From Pseudomonas soli (GTDB taxonomy: Bacteria > Pseudomonadota > Gammaproteobacteria > Pseudomonadales > Pseudomonadaceae), in NCBI RefSeq assembly GCF_900110655.1, contig NZ_FOEQ01000007.1:30516-94515 (forward strand): DNA of 64,000 nt, in the 5' to 3' direction. A model generated the notes under the pieces. It ran no database searches and was not told the DNA's origin. It saw only the letters and a list, made by a program, of their open reading frames with translations. Position numbers and translations under genes: made by a program. Position 1 is the stretch's first letter. Each line of letters opens with the position of its first letter. Below are positions 36,665-44,979 of this stretch, piece after piece.

Positions 36665-37047
36665 GGTCGAAGCCGCACAGTAAAACGCAGCCCCTCGGTA
36701 TTTCGCTCCAGCCCCCATTGCAACGGCTGCGCGCCGTCATCGCGCAGGCTCTGCAACCAGCCCTGCAGGGTTTGCGCATCGATCACCTTGCCGCGCAGCA
36801 GCCAGCCCTCGTCCTCGGACTGCACCTCGGCCAATTCGATATGCCGGGCCTGGGCCGATTGGTGCAACGCTTCGAGGGTCAGCGCAGGCGGGCGCGGCTG
36901 TGCCGCCAGCGATTCGGCCAGTGCCTGCCATTGCCGCTGTTCCTGCCACAAGGCCATGCCCTCGCGCAGCGCCAGCAATACCAGCAACAGCGCGACGACG
37001 CTCCAGGCCAGCGATAGCCGATGCTGTCGCATCCATTCATGGCTCAT
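36661..37047 (-). CDS. gspM: Type II secretion protein GspM
   Basis: A 128-residue bitopic protein of the inner-membrane platform. It has a short cytoplasmic N-terminus, a membrane segment (LAWSVVALLLVLLALR) and a periplasmic ferredoxin-like domain of low conservation. Its place between gspL and gspN, with 4-base overlaps at both ends, supports the call. It is shorter than typical GspM (about 160). Confidence 0.82.
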   Translation of the reverse strand: MSHEWMRQHRLSLAWSVVALLLVLLALREGMALWQEQRQWQALAESLAAQPRPPALTLEALHQSAQARHIELAEVQSEDEGWLLRGKVIDAQTLQGWLQSLRDDGAQPLQWGLERNTEGLRFTVRLRP

Positions 37048-38105
37048 GCGGCGCTCCCCAGGTCAAACACCACGCGGCGCGCCTCGTCTTCCACCTGGAC
37101 CTGCACGCCAGCCGCCTTGGCCATCTCCTGCCAGGGCGTGGCTACCCCCTCTCCGACCAGCTCAAGGTGCCAACGCTGGCCATCGAAGCGCACCACTTGC
37201 AGGCGCCAGCCGGGATGATCGTTCAACCATCCATGGACTTGCGCCTGCAACGCCTCGAGCTGGCGCAGGCGCACCTGGCTTTCACGCGCCTCGTCCTGCA
37301 GTTGCGTCAACACCCGCGCCGCCTGGCGAGGCGTCGGTTGAAGGCCGGTCACGGCCTGCACCTGGGCGCGATAGAGCTGGGCCTGGCGCCACTGTTGCGC
37401 GCTCCACAGCCCGCCCCACGCCAACATCAACGCCAGGCAGGCAATTGCCAGGCGCGCCTGCCCTTTTGCCAGGCGCAGGCCTTGGCGGGGGCGGCGGGCT
37501 TCGAACAAGCTAGGCAAGCCATCGAGCGGGGCCAGCACATCGGGCCAGTCGCCGTCGATGCCCTCGACCTCGCCAGGCAGCCAGGCGAGCGCGGGAGGCG
37601 GGCCAAGGCCCTGCGGCCAGGCCAGCCAGTGGGCCTGGCCCTTGTACAGGCTCATCGCTCCTCGGCGCCAATGCCAAGCCGCTTCTGCTGCACAGTCGGG
37701 CAGCAACTGGAACTCAGCCCAGCAACGTTCCACGGCCAAGCCCCAGGCGGCGCACTGCCCACGCCACTCGCTCAACCTGTCCCGCGCCACCACCAGCAGG
37801 CGCAACTGCCCTGCGTGGCGCCCGATACGGGCACACAGCACGTCATCGTCGCCTTGCAGCAAGCGATCCTCGAGCAGCAAGGGCCATTCCTCGCGTTTCA
37901 GCCCAGGCGGCGCGGACAGCTGGAAATGACTGCAATGTTCACCGGGGACGATCAGGGCAACCCGCGCCCCGAGCCCCGCCGGAGGTTCGCCCTGCCCCTG
38001 GCGCAATGGACGGCCTTGGCTGACCAACAGCCACTCCCAGACCTCCCCGGGGCGCAGCAGCAGCCAGGGTTGTGCCGGCGCCCGCCGGCGCCATTCAAGC
38101 TTCAT
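37044..38105 (-). CDS. gspL: Type II secretion protein GspL
   Basis: A 353-residue platform protein. The cytoplasmic actin-like part (about 1-235), which docks the GspE ATPase, is followed by a membrane segment (LAIACLALMLAWGGLW, about 240-255) and a periplasmic domain. Low sequence conservation is normal here; position and topology make the call. Its start overlaps the gspJ stop by 4 bases. Confidence 0.86.
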   Translation of the reverse strand: MKLEWRRRAPAQPWLLLRPGEVWEWLLVSQGRPLRQGQGEPPAGLGARVALIVPGEHCSHFQLSAPPGLKREEWPLLLEDRLLQGDDDVLCARIGRHAGQLRLLVVARDRLSEWRGQCAAWGLAVERCWAEFQLLPDCAAEAAWHWRRGAMSLYKGQAHWLAWPQGLGPPPALAWLPGEVEGIDGDWPDVLAPLDGLPSLFEARRPRQGLRLAKGQARLAIACLALMLAWGGLWSAQQWRQAQLYRAQVQAVTGLQPTPRQAARVLTQLQDEARESQVRLRQLEALQAQVHGWLNDHPGWRLQVVRFDGQRWHLELVGEGVATPWQEMAKAAGVQVQVEDEARRVVFDLGSAA

Positions 38106-38692
38106 GCGCGCCCCCAGGGCAGAACGAAGGTACAGGTATAAGGTGCTCCATCACGCACTAGCTCCACGCGCACGCCCCTACCGGGGTGCGCCGTTTGATC
38201 GGAAGGCCAGGCGAGCCAATGGCCGGCCTGGTGGTAGAGAACATTCATCGCGCTGACCCGCTCCAGCCGTTCACGTAGCACCCAAACCGGTGCCGCGACG
38301 GCATACAGGTCGGCCGAGGTTTCCAGCAGCAGCCGTTGTTCACGCGGCTCGAAGCGCAAGCGCTGGCGCTGCAGGCGCGATCCCCCTTCGGCCTGCGGCC
38401 AGGCGGCGGCGGCCACCCACAGCAGTTGCTGGCGGTCGGGCTGCCAGTCGAGCCAGCGCGTCGCCAACGGCAAACGCTGCTCGTACAGGCGGCGCAGCAC
38501 CGGGCTGTCGAAGCGCCGCTCCAAGGCCAGGCAAAAATCCACTACGCCGGTTTCGCTCACCTGTTCATCGAGCCGCTCGCGCACCTTCAGCCAGCCGTTG
38601 ACCAGCGCCGACAGCATCACCCCAAGCAAGGCCGTGAGGGCCAGGGCCACCAGCAGTTCGATCAGGGTCATGCCCGCCTGGCGCCGTTTCAT
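38102..38692 (-). CDS. gspJ: Type II secretion minor pseudopilin GspJ
   Basis: A 196-residue pseudopilin with a prepilin-peptidase site and helix: MKRRQAG followed by MTLIELLVALALTAL, with Glu at +5. The length fits GspJ, the largest of the tip pseudopilins after GspK. It forms the pseudopilus tip with GspI and GspK. The start overlaps the gspI stop by 4 bases. Confidence 0.9.
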   Translation of the reverse strand: MKRRQAGMTLIELLVALALTALLGVMLSALVNGWLKVRERLDEQVSETGVVDFCLALERRFDSPVLRRLYEQRLPLATRWLDWQPDRQQLLWVAAAAWPQAEGGSRLQRQRLRFEPREQRLLLETSADLYAVAAPVWVLRERLERVSAMNVLYHQAGHWLAWPSDQTAHPGRGVRVELVRDGAPYTCTFVLPWGRA

Positions 38693-39057
38693 GGCCGCTC
38701 CAGAAACACCGTGAACTGCCCCAGCGGCAGGCGCTGGTCACGATCGGCATGCAACAGCAGTTCGCCACGGCGCAGGTCGCGCACACCGGTGCGGCGCAAC
38801 TGCAACTGCCAATGACAGGCCTGCCCGCCCTGCACCAGCACGCCGTTGTCCTGGTTGGTCGCCGGCCAATACTGCTCGACCACGAAACGTGCCTGCAGCT
38901 CACGGGCGCACAGCAGGCCCAGACGATGCTGCTGCACGGTTTCCTGCACCGCCAGGCGCTGGCGCAGGACCTGGCTGGTGATCACCGCGAGGACGGCGGC
39001 GATGCCCAGGGCCACGCTCACCTCCAACAGGGTGAAGCCGCGTTGCCGGCGCTTCAT
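38689..39057 (-). CDS. gspI: Type II secretion minor pseudopilin GspI
   Basis: A 122-residue pseudopilin with leader MKRRQRG and the processed N-terminus FTLLEVSVALGIAAV (Glu +5). Length and position fit GspI. The ATG at 39057 is chosen because the leader begins there. It overlaps the gspH stop by 4 bases. Confidence 0.92.
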   Translation of the reverse strand: MKRRQRGFTLLEVSVALGIAAVLAVITSQVLRQRLAVQETVQQHRLGLLCARELQARFVVEQYWPATNQDNGVLVQGGQACHWQLQLRRTGVRDLRRGELLLHADRDQRLPLGQFTVFLERP

Positions 39058-39497
39058 GGCATCGCGCTCACGCGCAACTGCCCGCCGCGGTCCCAGTCCC
39101 AGCGCTGACCGCCCTCGGCCCAGCGCCAGCGCACAGTGCCCGGACGTGACCAGCCATCGGGGGTGAACAGCAGCGCTGGCGCCTGGCTCGCTGGCCAGTC
39201 CGGCCGCAAGTCCTTGGGCCAATCACCCAGTGCCACGCTTTCCACCTGCCAGTGCTCGCCTTGCCGACGGACGAACTCGGGGCGTTGACCGTTCCAGCGC
39301 AGCCCGCGCAACTGCCCGGCATGGCGCGCCAGATCGGCCTGGGCCACGGTGGTGGCGGCCAGGCGATCGAGCGCCTGGTCGATGCTGCTTCTGCCGCTGT
39401 CAAGCCAGGCCACGGCCATGCTGGTCATCAAGGCGGCGATGGCCAGCACCACCAGCAGTTCGAGCAGGCTGAAGCCGCGCTGGAGGGAGTGGGCCAT
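39054..39497 (-). CDS. gspH: Type II secretion minor pseudopilin GspH
   Basis: A 147-residue pseudopilin with leader MAHSLQRG and helix FSLLELLVVLAIAAL (Glu +5). GspH links the tip complex to the GspG shaft. The ATG at 39497 lies 13 bases after the gspG stop; a longer frame overlaps gspG and is not used. Confidence 0.9.
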   Translation of the reverse strand: MAHSLQRGFSLLELLVVLAIAALMTSMAVAWLDSGRSSIDQALDRLAATTVAQADLARHAGQLRGLRWNGQRPEFVRRQGEHWQVESVALGDWPKDLRPDWPASQAPALLFTPDGWSRPGTVRWRWAEGGQRWDWDRGGQLRVSAMP

Positions 39498-39510
39498 AGG
39501 CTTGATCAAC

Positions 39511-39945
39511 TTAAAGCGCCCAGTTGCCCAGGTCGGCATCGAGCCCTTCGCCGCCCGGCACGCCATCGGCGCCCAGCGAATACACATCGACCCGACCGTG
39601 CTCGCCGGGCATGCGGTACTGGTACGGGGTGCCCCATGGGTCTTCCGGCAGGCGGCGGATATAGCCGTCACTGCGCCAGCTGCGCGGCAGCGGTTCCTGG
39701 GCCGGCTTCTTCGCCAGCGCCGCCAGGCCCTGTTCGGTGCTGGGGAAGCGCAGGTTGTCCAGGCGGTACATGTCCAGCGCCTGTTCCAGGGTCGCGAGGT
39801 CGGCCATGACTTTCTGCTTCATGGCCTTGTCCTGGTTGCCCAGAACGCTGGGCGCGACCACGGCGATCAGCAGGCCGATGATGAAGATCACCACCATGAT
39901 TTCCATCAGCGTGAAGCCCCGCTGGCGGTTGCGTCGTCGTTGCAT
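39511..39945 (-). CDS. gspG: Type II secretion major pseudopilin GspG
   Basis: The 144-residue shaft subunit has leader MQRRRNRQRG and helix FTLMEIMVVIFIIGL. Downstream come the GspG motifs RFPSTEQGLAAL (about 70-81) and the calcium-site segment SLGADGVPGGEGLDADLGNW. The ribosome binding site AAGGAG precedes the ATG at 39945. It is the most reliable marker that this cluster is a type II secretion system. Confidence 0.97.
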   Translation of the reverse strand: MQRRRNRQRGFTLMEIMVVIFIIGLLIAVVAPSVLGNQDKAMKQKVMADLATLEQALDMYRLDNLRFPSTEQGLAALAKKPAQEPLPRSWRSDGYIRRLPEDPWGTPYQYRMPGEHGRVDVYSLGADGVPGGEGLDADLGNWAL

Positions 39946-39959
39946 CGAAGTTCTCCTTG

Positions 39960-41156
39960 TCACAGTTGCAATCCCTGGTTGAGCTGCATGATCGGCAGCA
40001 GCACCGCCAGCACGATGAACAGCACCACGGCGCCCATCACCAGGATCATCAGCGGTTCGAACAGCGCCATGGCGGTGTCCACCTGGCGGGCGAAGCCGCG
40101 CTCCTGGTCATCGGCCACCCGTTCGAGCATGTCGGCCAGGGTGCCGCTGGCCTCGCCGCTGCCGACCATGTTCACCAGCAGCGGCGGAAATTCCCCGGCG
40201 TTGTCCAGCGCCCGGTGCAGGCTGGTGCCGCCCTGCACCTGCTGGCGCACCTGCTCCATGGCTGCGCGGATGCGCCGGTTGCCAACCGTCTCGGTGGCCA
40301 CCTGCAAGGCTTCGAGCAGGGCCACGCCGCTGCCGCAGAGGATCGCCAGGCTGCGCGCCAGCCGCGCGCTCTCGAGCACTTGCAGCAGCACGCCGATACG
40401 CGGCAGGCGCAGCAGCAGGTCGTCGCGGCGCAGGCACCAGTGCGGCTTGCGCAGCAGCCAGCCGCCCAACAGCGCGGCCAGGATCGCCAGTGCCAGCAGA
40501 TAGGGGCCGGCCTGCACCAGCCCCTGGCTCAAGCCGATCAGTAGCGACGTGATCAAAGGCAGACTCTGCCCGGAGTGGGCGAACTGCTCGGTGAGCTTGG
40601 GCACCACGAAGGTCATCAGGCCGACCACCACGGCCAGCGACACGCCCATCAGCACCGCCGGGTAGATCAGCGCGGTGCGCGCCTTGTGACGCTGGCGCTG
40701 AACCTGTTCGAGATGGTCGGCCAGACGGCTCAGCACCTGGCCAAGGCGCCCGGAGCGCTCCCCGGCCTCGACCAGCGCGCAGTACAAACCAGTGAACGGC
40801 GCGCCCTGTCGCGCCAGGCTACGCGCCAGCCCCAGGCCCTCGGCGAGGGAACCGCGCAAGGCCACCAGCACCGCGTGCAAGGCCGGCTGGCGCAGTTGCC
40901 GCTCCAGTGTGGCCAGGGCATCGACCAGGGGGATGCCAGCGCCAACCAAGGTCGCCAATTGGCGGGTCAGCTCGCACAGTTGGGCGCGGGTCAGGCGCTG
41001 ACGACGGGGCTGGGCGCTGTCGTGGCGTTGCAAGTGTCGGGTGAACAGCCCCTGCTCGCGCAGCAATTGCCGCGCATGGCGCTCGTTGTCGGCCTGCACG
41101 CTGGCCTTGTGTGCCTTGCCGGCAAGATCCACGGCCTGGTAGCGATAGGTCGGCAT
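39960..41156 (-). CDS. gspF: Type II secretion inner-membrane protein GspF
   Basis: A 398-residue platform protein with two repeated cytoplasmic domains and three membrane segments (about 168-190, 218-240, 370-392). The start MPTYRYQAVDLAGKAHK matches the family, and QLATLVGAGIPLVDAL and GGTSLHRALDNAGEFPPLLVN are the two domain signatures (second shown in part). It lies 2 bases after gspE. Confidence 0.95.
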   Translation of the reverse strand: MPTYRYQAVDLAGKAHKASVQADNERHARQLLREQGLFTRHLQRHDSAQPRRQRLTRAQLCELTRQLATLVGAGIPLVDALATLERQLRQPALHAVLVALRGSLAEGLGLARSLARQGAPFTGLYCALVEAGERSGRLGQVLSRLADHLEQVQRQRHKARTALIYPAVLMGVSLAVVVGLMTFVVPKLTEQFAHSGQSLPLITSLLIGLSQGLVQAGPYLLALAILAALLGGWLLRKPHWCLRRDDLLLRLPRIGVLLQVLESARLARSLAILCGSGVALLEALQVATETVGNRRIRAAMEQVRQQVQGGTSLHRALDNAGEFPPLLVNMVGSGEASGTLADMLERVADDQERGFARQVDTAMALFEPLMILVMGAVVLFIVLAVLLPIMQLNQGLQL

Positions 41157-41158
41157 GC

Positions 41159-42607
41159 TCAGCCCTGCACCACGCGCAACACTTCGGCCAGGCTGGTCTC
41201 GCCACGGGCCAGGCAATCGCGGGCCTCAGCCACCAGGCTCTGCCGGCGGCCATCCAGGTAGGCCTGCATGGTCAGTTCGCTCTCGCCGTCGTAGAGCAAG
41301 GCAACCAGCCCGGCATCCAGCTCGATGAACTCGTACAGCCCCAGCCGGCCGACATAGCCGCTGCCCTGGCAGTGCTCGCAGCCAACCGGGTGAAAGCTTT
41401 CACGCAGGCTGCCCAGCTCCGGCCACAGTTCGCGCTCGGCGCTTTGCAGCGGCTGCGCCACCGCGCAGGCGCACAGGCGCCGCACCAGGCGCTGGGCCAA
41501 TACGCCGCGCAGGCACGAGGCGATCAGGAACGGTTCGATGCCCATGTCGCGCAGGCGGGTCACCGCGCCCACGGCGCTGTTGGTGTGCAGGGTCGACAGC
41601 ACCAGGTGCCCGGTGAGGCTGGCCTGCACGGCGATCTGGGCGGTCTCCTGGTCGCGGATCTCGCCCAGCATGATCACGTCCGGGTCCTGGCGCAGGATGG
41701 CGCGCAAGCCACTGGCGAAGGTCAGCCCGGCACGAGGGTTGATGGCGGTCTGGCCGATGCCGGCAATGGCGTATTCCACCGGGTCCTCGACGGTGAGGAT
41801 ATTGCGGCTGCCGTCATTCAGGCTGTTGAGGCTGGCGTACAGCGTGGTGGTCTTGCCCGAGCCGGTGGGGCCGGTGGACAGCACGATGCCGTTGGGCCGC
41901 GCCAGGCAACCACGCAAGCCACGCAGCACTGCGGCAGGCATGCCCAGGTTGTCCAGCGCCAGCAGGCTGGCCTGCTTGTCGAGCACGCGCATCACCACCC
42001 GCTCGCCATGGATGCCGGGCAAGGTCGAGACCCGCACGTCCACCTCGCGCCCGGCGGCGCGCAGGGTGATACGGCCATCCTGGGGCTGGCGCTTCTCGGC
42101 GATATCGAGCCGCGCCATGACCTTGATCCGCGACACCAGCATCGCCGACAACGCCCGTGGCGGGCGCAGTACCTCGCGCAGGTGGCCGTCGATGCGCAGG
42201 CGCACCACCAGGCTCTGCTCGAAGGTCTCGATATGGATGTCAGAGGCGCGCAGGCGCAGGGCCTGGCCGAACAGGCCATTGATCAGGCGAATCACCGGGG
42301 CTTCGTCGTCGCTCTCCAGCAGGTCCTCGATGCGCGGCATCTCGCTCATCAGGCTGTCCAGGTCGACCTGCTCGCCGATGCCTTCGATCAAGGCCTGGTT
42401 CGCCGCCTCGCCGGCCTGGTAGAGCTGGCCGAGGCGCTCGTCGAAGCTAGCGCTGTCGAGCTGCTCGACGCCCACCGGCTGGCCATGCACGCGCAGCAGT
42501 TCCTGCAACTGGTCACTCTCGGCGTCGCCGCGCAGCCACAGCTGCCAGCCGTTTTCACCCGGTGCCATGGCCACCCCGCTCTGCCGTGCCAGGCGATAGG
42601 GCAGCAT
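41159..42607 (-). CDS. gspE: Type II secretion ATPase GspE
   Basis: A 482-residue cytoplasmic ATPase that powers pseudopilus assembly. The Walker A motif is GPTGSGKTTTLY (about 237-248) and the Walker B-like box is PDVIMLGEIRDQET (about 300-313). The C-terminal metal-binding region has CAC and GCEHCQGSGY, so one of the usual two CxxC pairs is CxC. The ATG at 42607 overlaps the gspD stop (TGATG); a GTG one codon earlier is possible. Confidence 0.96.
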   Translation of the reverse strand: MLPYRLARQSGVAMAPGENGWQLWLRGDAESDQLQELLRVHGQPVGVEQLDSASFDERLGQLYQAGEAANQALIEGIGEQVDLDSLMSEMPRIEDLLESDDEAPVIRLINGLFGQALRLRASDIHIETFEQSLVVRLRIDGHLREVLRPPRALSAMLVSRIKVMARLDIAEKRQPQDGRITLRAAGREVDVRVSTLPGIHGERVVMRVLDKQASLLALDNLGMPAAVLRGLRGCLARPNGIVLSTGPTGSGKTTTLYASLNSLNDGSRNILTVEDPVEYAIAGIGQTAINPRAGLTFASGLRAILRQDPDVIMLGEIRDQETAQIAVQASLTGHLVLSTLHTNSAVGAVTRLRDMGIEPFLIASCLRGVLAQRLVRRLCACAVAQPLQSAERELWPELGSLRESFHPVGCEHCQGSGYVGRLGLYEFIELDAGLVALLYDGESELTMQAYLDGRRQSLVAEARDCLARGETSLAEVLRVVQG

Positions 42608-44559
42608 CACCAGTCACCGCCTTCAAGGCGTGCCCGGCTGGAGGGGAACACCTGCAGCAACGGCAGGCCTTCAGCCAGGGCAGGCAGCTTGAGCGCAGTG
42701 TTCTGCTGCAGGCTCCGGTACTTTTGCTGGCTGATCCCGGCCAGACTCTCGCCGTCACGCAGGATGCGCGGGCGGATGAACACCATCAGGTTCTGCTTGG
42801 TGTTCTTGCTGGCGTCGGAACGGAACAGCCGGCCCAGGTAGGGAATATCGCCGAGCAGCGGCACGCGCTGGTTGCTGGTGGCCATTTCGTCGCTGATCAG
42901 CCCGCCGAGGATCACCAGGCCGTTGTCTTCGACCATGACCTTGGTCTTGATCTCGCGCTTGTTGGTGATCACGTCACTGGCGGCGCTGGAGTCGGCGATC
43001 GACGACACCTCCTGGACGATGTCCAGGCGCACGCTGTCGTCGATGCTGATCTGCGGCTTGATGCGCAGCTTCACCCCGACTTCCTTGCGCTCGATGGTCT
43101 GGTAGGGGTTGGCGTTGTTCTGGGTGACGGAGCCGGTGACGAACGGCACCTCCTGGCCCACCAGGATCGACGCCTCGGCGTTGTCCAGGGTCAGCAAGGT
43201 CGGTGTGGACAGCAGGTTGAAACCGCTCTTGCCCTTCAGCGCGTTGACCAGCATGGCGAAGTTGAAGCCACCACCGATATGGCCGATGCCGGCGGTGGCG
43301 CCAGTGGTAGCCGACAGCAGCTTGCCGAGTTTCTCGTTGTCGCCACTGCTGGCGGCCCCGGCGATGCTGGCGATGTTCACCCCGTTGCTGCCAAAGTTGA
43401 CGATGCCGGCGCCGAACTTCTCATCTGCGAACAGCCACTGCACGCCCAGTTCCTGGGCGCTGCTGTCGGAAACCTCGGCGATGATCGCCTCGACCACCAC
43501 CTGCGCCCGGCGAATGTCCAACTGCTCGACGATGCTGCGGTAGGCGGCCAGCTCGCTGTCGGGGCCAACCATCACCACGGCGTTGGTGCCTTCCTCGTAC
43601 TCCAGGCGAATGCCCGAGTCGCTGGCCGCCGGCACGGGCACATCCTTGCCCTCGCCTTCCGCCGCCGGCACCGTGCCAGCCTGGCTCAGGCCGCGCAGCA
43701 CCTTGACCACCTCGGCGGCATTGGCGTGGCGCAGATAGATGACCTGGGTGTTGCTGCTGCGCAGGCTGTCGCTGGGCCGGTCGAGCTGCACCAGCAGCGC
43801 CCGCACCCGCTCCCGGCTGTCGGCGCTGCCGCGCACCAGCAGCGCATTGCTGCGCGGGTCGGCAACCACCTGGGCGCTGTCGGCGCCCTGCTCGCGGGCC
43901 AGCAGGCGGGTCACCAGGCCAGCGGTGTCGGCGGCGCTGGCATGCTTGAGCGGCATCACCTGCAACGGCTCGTCGCTGACCTGGTCGAGCTGGCGCAGCA
44001 GGCTGTCGATGCGCTCCAGGTTACTGCGCCAGTCGGTGACCACCAGCAGGTTGGCCGCCGGATACGGGGTGATCACCCCGACCCGTGGGTCGATCAGCGG
44101 CTTGAGAATGCCGAGCATCTGCTCGCTGGCGGCGTTGCGCACATTGAACACGCGGGTGGCCACGCCGTCGCTGCCTTCGGCCTTCTTGCCCGCGGTTTCC
44201 ACCGGCACTGGCTCCAGGCGCGCGGCCTGGTCGGGCACGATCTTCACGCTGCCGTTGGGCAGGTCCACGGCGGCGAAGCCCTGGGCGCGCAGCTGGGCAA
44301 GGAAGATGTCGTAGATGGCGTCGGCGTCGTGGCGATCGACCGTGCGCACAGTGACCTTGCCCTGCACCCGGGGGTCGACGATGAAGGTGGTGCCGGTGAT
44401 ACGCGACACGCTGTCGATGAACTCGCCGAGCTCGGTATCGACGAAGTTCACCTCGTACAGCGGCGTGCCGTCGTCGGCGAAGACTTCCGCCTCTTCGGCC
44501 CGGGCCAGGGACATGCCGAGCATCAGCAGCCCGGCCAGACAGTACCTTGCGATCATCAT
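42607..44559 (-). CDS. gspD: Type II secretion secretin GspD
   Basis: A 650-residue outer-membrane channel subunit. It has a signal peptide (YCLAGLLMLGMSLARA), an N0 domain (VDTELGEFIDSVSRITGTTF), N1-N3 repeats, and a secretin core with QEVPFVTGSVTQ and KEVGVKLRIKPQIS. No GspS pilotin or GspB gene is present in the cluster, so how it reaches the outer membrane is open. It starts just before the gspC stop is passed, in the same operon. Confidence 0.96.
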   Translation of the reverse strand: MMIARYCLAGLLMLGMSLARAEEAEVFADDGTPLYEVNFVDTELGEFIDSVSRITGTTFIVDPRVQGKVTVRTVDRHDADAIYDIFLAQLRAQGFAAVDLPNGSVKIVPDQAARLEPVPVETAGKKAEGSDGVATRVFNVRNAASEQMLGILKPLIDPRVGVITPYPAANLLVVTDWRSNLERIDSLLRQLDQVSDEPLQVMPLKHASAADTAGLVTRLLAREQGADSAQVVADPRSNALLVRGSADSRERVRALLVQLDRPSDSLRSSNTQVIYLRHANAAEVVKVLRGLSQAGTVPAAEGEGKDVPVPAASDSGIRLEYEEGTNAVVMVGPDSELAAYRSIVEQLDIRRAQVVVEAIIAEVSDSSAQELGVQWLFADEKFGAGIVNFGSNGVNIASIAGAASSGDNEKLGKLLSATTGATAGIGHIGGGFNFAMLVNALKGKSGFNLLSTPTLLTLDNAEASILVGQEVPFVTGSVTQNNANPYQTIERKEVGVKLRIKPQISIDDSVRLDIVQEVSSIADSSAASDVITNKREIKTKVMVEDNGLVILGGLISDEMATSNQRVPLLGDIPYLGRLFRSDASKNTKQNLMVFIRPRILRDGESLAGISQQKYRSLQQNTALKLPALAEGLPLLQVFPSSRARLEGGDW

Positions 44560-44979
44560 TCATCCTTGGCGCTTGAAGCCGGTCACGGCGGGGCGTGGTG
44601 GCCAGGGCAGGCGCTCGCGCCGCCCGTTGTTGTCGAAGATCAGGCCATCGGCGTCGATGTCCTGCAGCACGATGCCCGGTGCCAGGCGCTGGCCACGGCC
44701 GAGGGTGCGCACCTGTTGGCCATGGCGCAGTACCACCACGCTGGCCGACAGCGGCTGGGCCTTGAGCCCGCCCAGGTAGGCCAGGGGCAGGCGGGTCAGC
44801 GGAATACGGCCGTCGTCCACCGGCGCTTGCCAATGCTCGGCCAGCAAGCCCGGCAACGGCGCCAGCGCCGACACCGGCGCACTGGCAGGTTGCGGCTGGC
44901 GGCTGAGCAGCAGTACGCACTGCGCCGCCAGCCAACCGGCGAGAGTCAGCAACGCGAAGCTGAAAACACGCGAGATCAC
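44560..44979 (-). CDS. gspC: Short type II secretion protein GspC
   Basis: A 139-residue bitopic protein with a membrane segment (FALLTLAGWLAAQCVLLL) and one periplasmic homology-region domain (LAYLGGLKAQPLSASVVVL and RLAPGIVLQDIDADGLIF). The HR domain contacts the secretin N0 domain. It has no C-terminal PDZ or coiled-coil region, unlike most GspC (about 270 residues). The GTG start at 44979 overlaps the upstream stop as GTGA. A longer frame to 45150 lies inside the upstream gene. Confidence 0.8.
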   Translation of the reverse strand: MISRVFSFALLTLAGWLAAQCVLLLSRQPQPASAPVSALAPLPGLLAEHWQAPVDDGRIPLTRLPLAYLGGLKAQPLSASVVVLRHGQQVRTLGRGQRLAPGIVLQDIDADGLIFDNNGRRERLPWPPRPAVTGFKRQG

